From positions 1-6,899 of the forward strand of contig JAUWMY010000129.1 in NCBI GenBank assembly GCA_030612945.1: 6,899 bases of DNA, given 5' to 3'. Of this stretch, positions 4,763-6,899 are shown in pieces. A program made the position numbers and the translations under genes. Within the stretch, counting starts at the first letter, position 1. Each line of letters starts with the position of its first letter. This stretch comes from Desulfobacteraceae bacterium (GTDB taxonomy: Bacteria > Desulfobacterota > DSM-4660 > Desulfatiglandales > Desulfatiglandaceae). Below the pieces are notes generated by a model. The model saw only the letters and a program-made list of their open reading frames with translations. It was not told the origin of the DNA and did no database searches.

Positions 4763-5659
4763 TCACGATCTCATGATCTTATCGATTTCAAAGAATAGAT
4801 CCTGCTGCCGGATCACTCCGACCACTTCACCCCCTTTTTCGACGCATAGTCGTGTGGTACCATTTTCGAGCATCATATGCGCTGCTTCCATAAGATTGGA
4901 ATCTCCATCAATAACCAGTGGCGCCTCAGACATGACATCTTTAATCTTTTTTGGAGCCAGCAGTTTTACATCCTTACTGAACATACCTGTCCAGAACATG
5001 GGTGAATAGACAATACTATCCGCCATGGAAGGTTTGGGAGCGCTAAGATAAGCAGGCATGATTCCTTTTAGCAGGTCTGCAATAGTCATAGCCCCTTTCA
5101 CCTTACCCCTGTTGTCAAGCACAAGGATGGAACGGTGCAAGGTCTCCATGAGCCTGCTCGTGGAGACCTTTGGCGAAAAAGTATCTTTTAATTGCCCAAC
5201 AGCCTCCTGAACTGTGCGATCCTCGGTCAATGTTGTAAATTCCTTAATAGAAACCATTATATCTATGACCTTCTTCTCCACAGCAGGTTCAACTACTTTT
5301 GCGTGTTCATAGGCATCAGTAACCTTTGAAGCAAGAAGGTCTATATCGCACGGTTTTGTCAGATAATCATACGCCCCTTCAACCAGGGCTTCCCTGGCAG
5401 ACGGCAGCGCCCCATGGCCTGTAAGCATGATCACCGGAATGTCGGCTTTATCCTTTCTAATCTCTCTCAATGCCTGGTGGCCGTCCATGCCGGGCATCTT
5501 AATGTCAAGAATCACCACATCCGGATTCTCTTTGAGTTTCTCGATGGCCTCCTCGCCGCTCTCGGCCAGGATGGTCTCGAATCCTTTTTTTTCTAAAATC
5601 TTTTTGGTTGTTGCGCGAAACTGTTCTTCGTCATCAACCATTAATACTTTTATTCCCAT
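4763..5659 (-). CDS. Response regulator fused to a tandem CBS-domain pair
   Basis: A 298-residue cytoplasmic protein. The receiver domain is at about 1-118 with acidic pair D9-D10, phosphoacceptor D52 (VVILDIKMPGMDG), T80 and K102 (LTKPCD). Two CBS motifs follow: about 130-200 (DIMVSIKEFTTLTEDRTV, closing with GAMTIADLL) and about 238-296 (DVMSEAPLVIDGDSNLMEAA, closing with GVIRQQDLF). CBS pairs commonly bind adenine nucleotides such as AMP, ATP or S-adenosylmethionine, so the architecture suggests an energy-state-sensing output for a phosphorylated receiver, though ligand and target are unknown. About 35 residues between the motifs (STSRLMETLH and MPAYLSAPKPSMADSIVYSP regions) are longer than a minimal pair. 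The ATG has an ideal GGAGG seven bases upstream. It is the last gene of a probable minus-strand operon behind the YIP1-like protein and the second DASS transporter. Confidence 0.93.
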   Translation of the reverse strand: MGIKVLMVDDEEQFRATTKKILEKKGFETILAESGEEAIEKLKENPDVVILDIKMPGMDGHQALREIRKDKADIPVIMLTGHGALPSAREALVEGAYDYLTKPCDIDLLASKVTDAYEHAKVVEPAVEKKVIDIMVSIKEFTTLTEDRTVQEAVGQLKDTFSPKVSTSRLMETLHRSILVLDNRGKVKGAMTIADLLKGIMPAYLSAPKPSMADSIVYSPMFWTGMFSKDVKLLAPKKIKDVMSEAPLVIDGDSNLMEAAHMMLENGTTRLCVEKGGEVVGVIRQQDLFFEIDKIMRS

Positions 5660-5718
5660 TTATACGCCTCCTTTTCGGCTGTATACGATAAATCTTTTAC
5701 AATTCAATCACCATATCA

Positions 5719-6216
5719 TTATTTCTGCCCCAACAACGGCTTTAACGGTTGAAGCAAAAAAAGCATTATCATAACAGTACACAACAAACAGACAAAAGCC
5801 TTTAAGTAACTTATACGGCCTATTTTTACCATGCCGAGACATATCAGGCAAAACTTCAAAATTTGTGCCGGCCCCGCCACACCCGGAATCCAGGAAAACA
5901 GAAGAATTATATTGGCATAGGCGGTGATCCCAAACAGGGTATTATAGGTAAACAGATTTTTACACAATAACATGGCAACAAGATATAGAATGAACGCTGT
6001 GATAAAAGGCGTGGAAAATGCATTTAAAAAGAACGCTAATGCAAAAAAAATCTTTTTTTCCACGACAAAAATGCTCGACAAAATAGTAAAAAAGATGCTG
6101 CATATTAAAAGGAAGACCAGCGGGGGGGTGTGTGCCTTTTCCCGCGGCATCCCTTCATAAAAATCTCCGGCATAAAGCATCTTAGAGATTGTCCTGAAAA
6201 ATTGACGCACCAACAT
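5719..6216 (-). CDS. YIP1-family-like integral membrane protein
   Basis: A 165-residue protein. The N-terminal amphipathic stretch MLVRQFFRTISKMLYAGDFY followed by EGMPREKAHTPP is the usual beginning of bacterial Yip1-domain proteins. About five hydrophobic segments follow (roughly 32-52, 55-82, 96-112, 117-133 and 138-157), with GITAYANIILLFSWIPGV in the middle resembling the Yip1 core. Function in bacteria is not established. I chose the ATG at 6216 on family resemblance; an in-frame TTG at 6270 with AAGGA five bases upstream would add 18 residues and cannot be excluded, and a GTG at 6225 is another option. A C7 run (G7 on the plus strand, 6122-6128) encodes HTPPL. The gene lies 72 bases after the DASS stop and 59 bases before the response regulator-CBS gene, all on the minus strand, so an operon is likely. 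Confidence 0.75.
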   Translation of the reverse strand: MLVRQFFRTISKMLYAGDFYEGMPREKAHTPPLVFLLICSIFFTILSSIFVVEKKIFFALAFFLNAFSTPFITAFILYLVAMLLCKNLFTYNTLFGITAYANIILLFSWIPGVAGPAQILKFCLICLGMVKIGRISYLKAFVCLLCTVMIMLFLLQPLKPLLGQK

Positions 6217-6288
6217 GACGCTCACTCTTTTTTGTGTTGAAATGTAATTATTATTTATCCGGTTTTTCAAGTTTTTCCTTTTTTCGGG

Positions 6289-6899
6289 CTAATACGGAAG
6301 CAATCCTTTCCAGCCCAAAATCTTCCAGTAGGTTGATGCCATAACCATAAATATTATCAGATTGGTAAACCAGAGAATCACGCCTACTCGCAGGTAATCC
6401 TTTGGCTCCAGGTATCCGCTGGCATAGACAATGGCATTGGGCGGCGTTCCGATGATCAGGCAGTAGGCGAGTGATGAAGAATAGGAGGTAGCCATCGCCA
6501 TAAAGGGGATCATGGTGGTGCCTGGATGAATAATACCGGCCATGGACAGAGTAACAGGGCCGACCGCGGCGCATGCCGGGCCGTCAGCCATGAGCTGGCT
6601 AAGGAGCCCTGTGATCACACTCCCGGAAAGGAGAAGGCCGAGACCCTCGTTCATTCCAAGCGGACTCAGAATACTTATGAAGGCGCGGGCGATCCAGTAT
6701 GCGCCTCCTGTCATGACAAGAACGCGGCCGAAAATGATCGCTCCCGCGTAAAGCCATACCACGCCCCAGTCAACCTTTGTCTGGTAATCACGCCAGTTGG
6801 CAATCCCGGCAAAGATATAGGCAATCGCTCCCATGATCGCGATCACACCAATACCGAACCTTATACCTGTGATATCTAATATTATGTATTTCTCCGTGA
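6289..6899 (-). CDS. DASS/SLC13-family transporter, C-terminal part (5' end outside window)
   Basis: The frame stays open to the window edge, reading EKYIILDITGIRFGIG before the internal GTG at 6846, so that GTG is not the true start and about 203 C-terminal residues are present. Membrane segments and the landmarks of the second DASS half-repeat are seen: NWRDYQTKVDWGVVWLYAGA, then LLSQLMADGPACAAVGPV in the place of the SNT motif, then GTPPNAIVYASGYLEPKDYL, and a final helix before GWKGLLPY and a TAG stop. Full members are about 450-550 residues. The SNT equivalent is ADG here, comparable to SDG in the transporter at 1251-2873, though the two are clearly divergent. Substrate is not assignable. 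It heads the visible minus-strand group with the YIP1-like gene and the response regulator-CBS gene. Confidence 0.88.
   Translation of the reverse strand, partial: TEKYIILDITGIRFGIGVIAIMGAIAYIFAGIANWRDYQTKVDWGVVWLYAGAIIFGRVLVMTGGAYWIARAFISILSPLGMNEGLGLLLSGSVITGLLSQLMADGPACAAVGPVTLSMAGIIHPGTTMIPFMAMATSYSSSLAYCLIIGTPPNAIVYASGYLEPKDYLRVGVILWFTNLIIFMVMASTYWKILGWKGLLPY

Noticed and set aside
6251..6574. Minus-strand open frame of 107 codons overlapping the second DASS gene
   Set aside because: It lies in another frame of a well-supported transporter coding sequence, and its product is rich in His, Tyr and Arg, as is typical of a shadow frame.
6844..6846. GTG as the start of the second DASS protein
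   Set aside because: The frame is open upstream to the window edge and encodes family-like sequence (ITGIRFGIG), so the gene is simply truncated by the window.

Overview
The window looks like a chromosomal segment from a free-living, probably uncultured, anaerobic-type bacterium of the Desulfobacterota (Deltaproteobacteria) or a neighbouring phylum. This is inference. It rests on stand-alone receiver-domain proteins, divergent DASS/SLC13 transporters, strong GGAGG ribosome binding sites, moderate GC, and many intergenic repeats of kinds I associate with such genomes: a four-helix-bundle (23S rRNA intervening-sequence, IVP) gene fragment, a CATTGCGAGGAG-type repeat, and a CCCCT/AGGGG palindrome. 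No database search was possible. I see no rRNA, tRNA, CRISPR array or transposase.

Layout: the plus-strand half (148-4465) carries a single-domain response regulator, a small four-helix membrane protein, a complete DASS-family transporter (540 aa) ending in a clear intrinsic terminator, a secreted or membrane-anchored protein of unknown function, and a second response regulator. The minus-strand half (6899-4763) carries the C-terminal part of a second DASS transporter cut by the window edge, a YIP1-like membrane protein, and a response regulator fused to two CBS domains. The two halves converge on a gene-poor stretch (4466-4762) packed with repeats.

Functional reading: each half has one DASS transporter, one small polytopic membrane protein and at least one response regulator without a DNA-binding domain, and no histidine kinase is present. 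This suggests, without proof, two related modules linking phosphorelay or nucleotide sensing (CBS) to anion transport. In both transporters the second SNT-type motif reads S/A-D-G, so coupling ion or substrate may differ from textbook members.

The most striking structural feature is a 184-bp inserted element at 994-1177. It has GTARCC-starting imperfect terminal inverted repeats and an exact 8-bp flanking duplication (GTTAATTA), and it carries the truncated start of an IVP/four-helix-bundle gene. Its insertion replaced the stop codon of the upstream membrane-protein gene by another stop (TAA to TAG). A second, 94-bp copy with almost no interior lies at 4612-4705. The pair looks like a family of MITE-like derivatives of an IVP-carrying element. 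A second notable structure is a duplicated response-regulator 3' end at 4406/4478, probably the scar of a deletion between paralogous genes.
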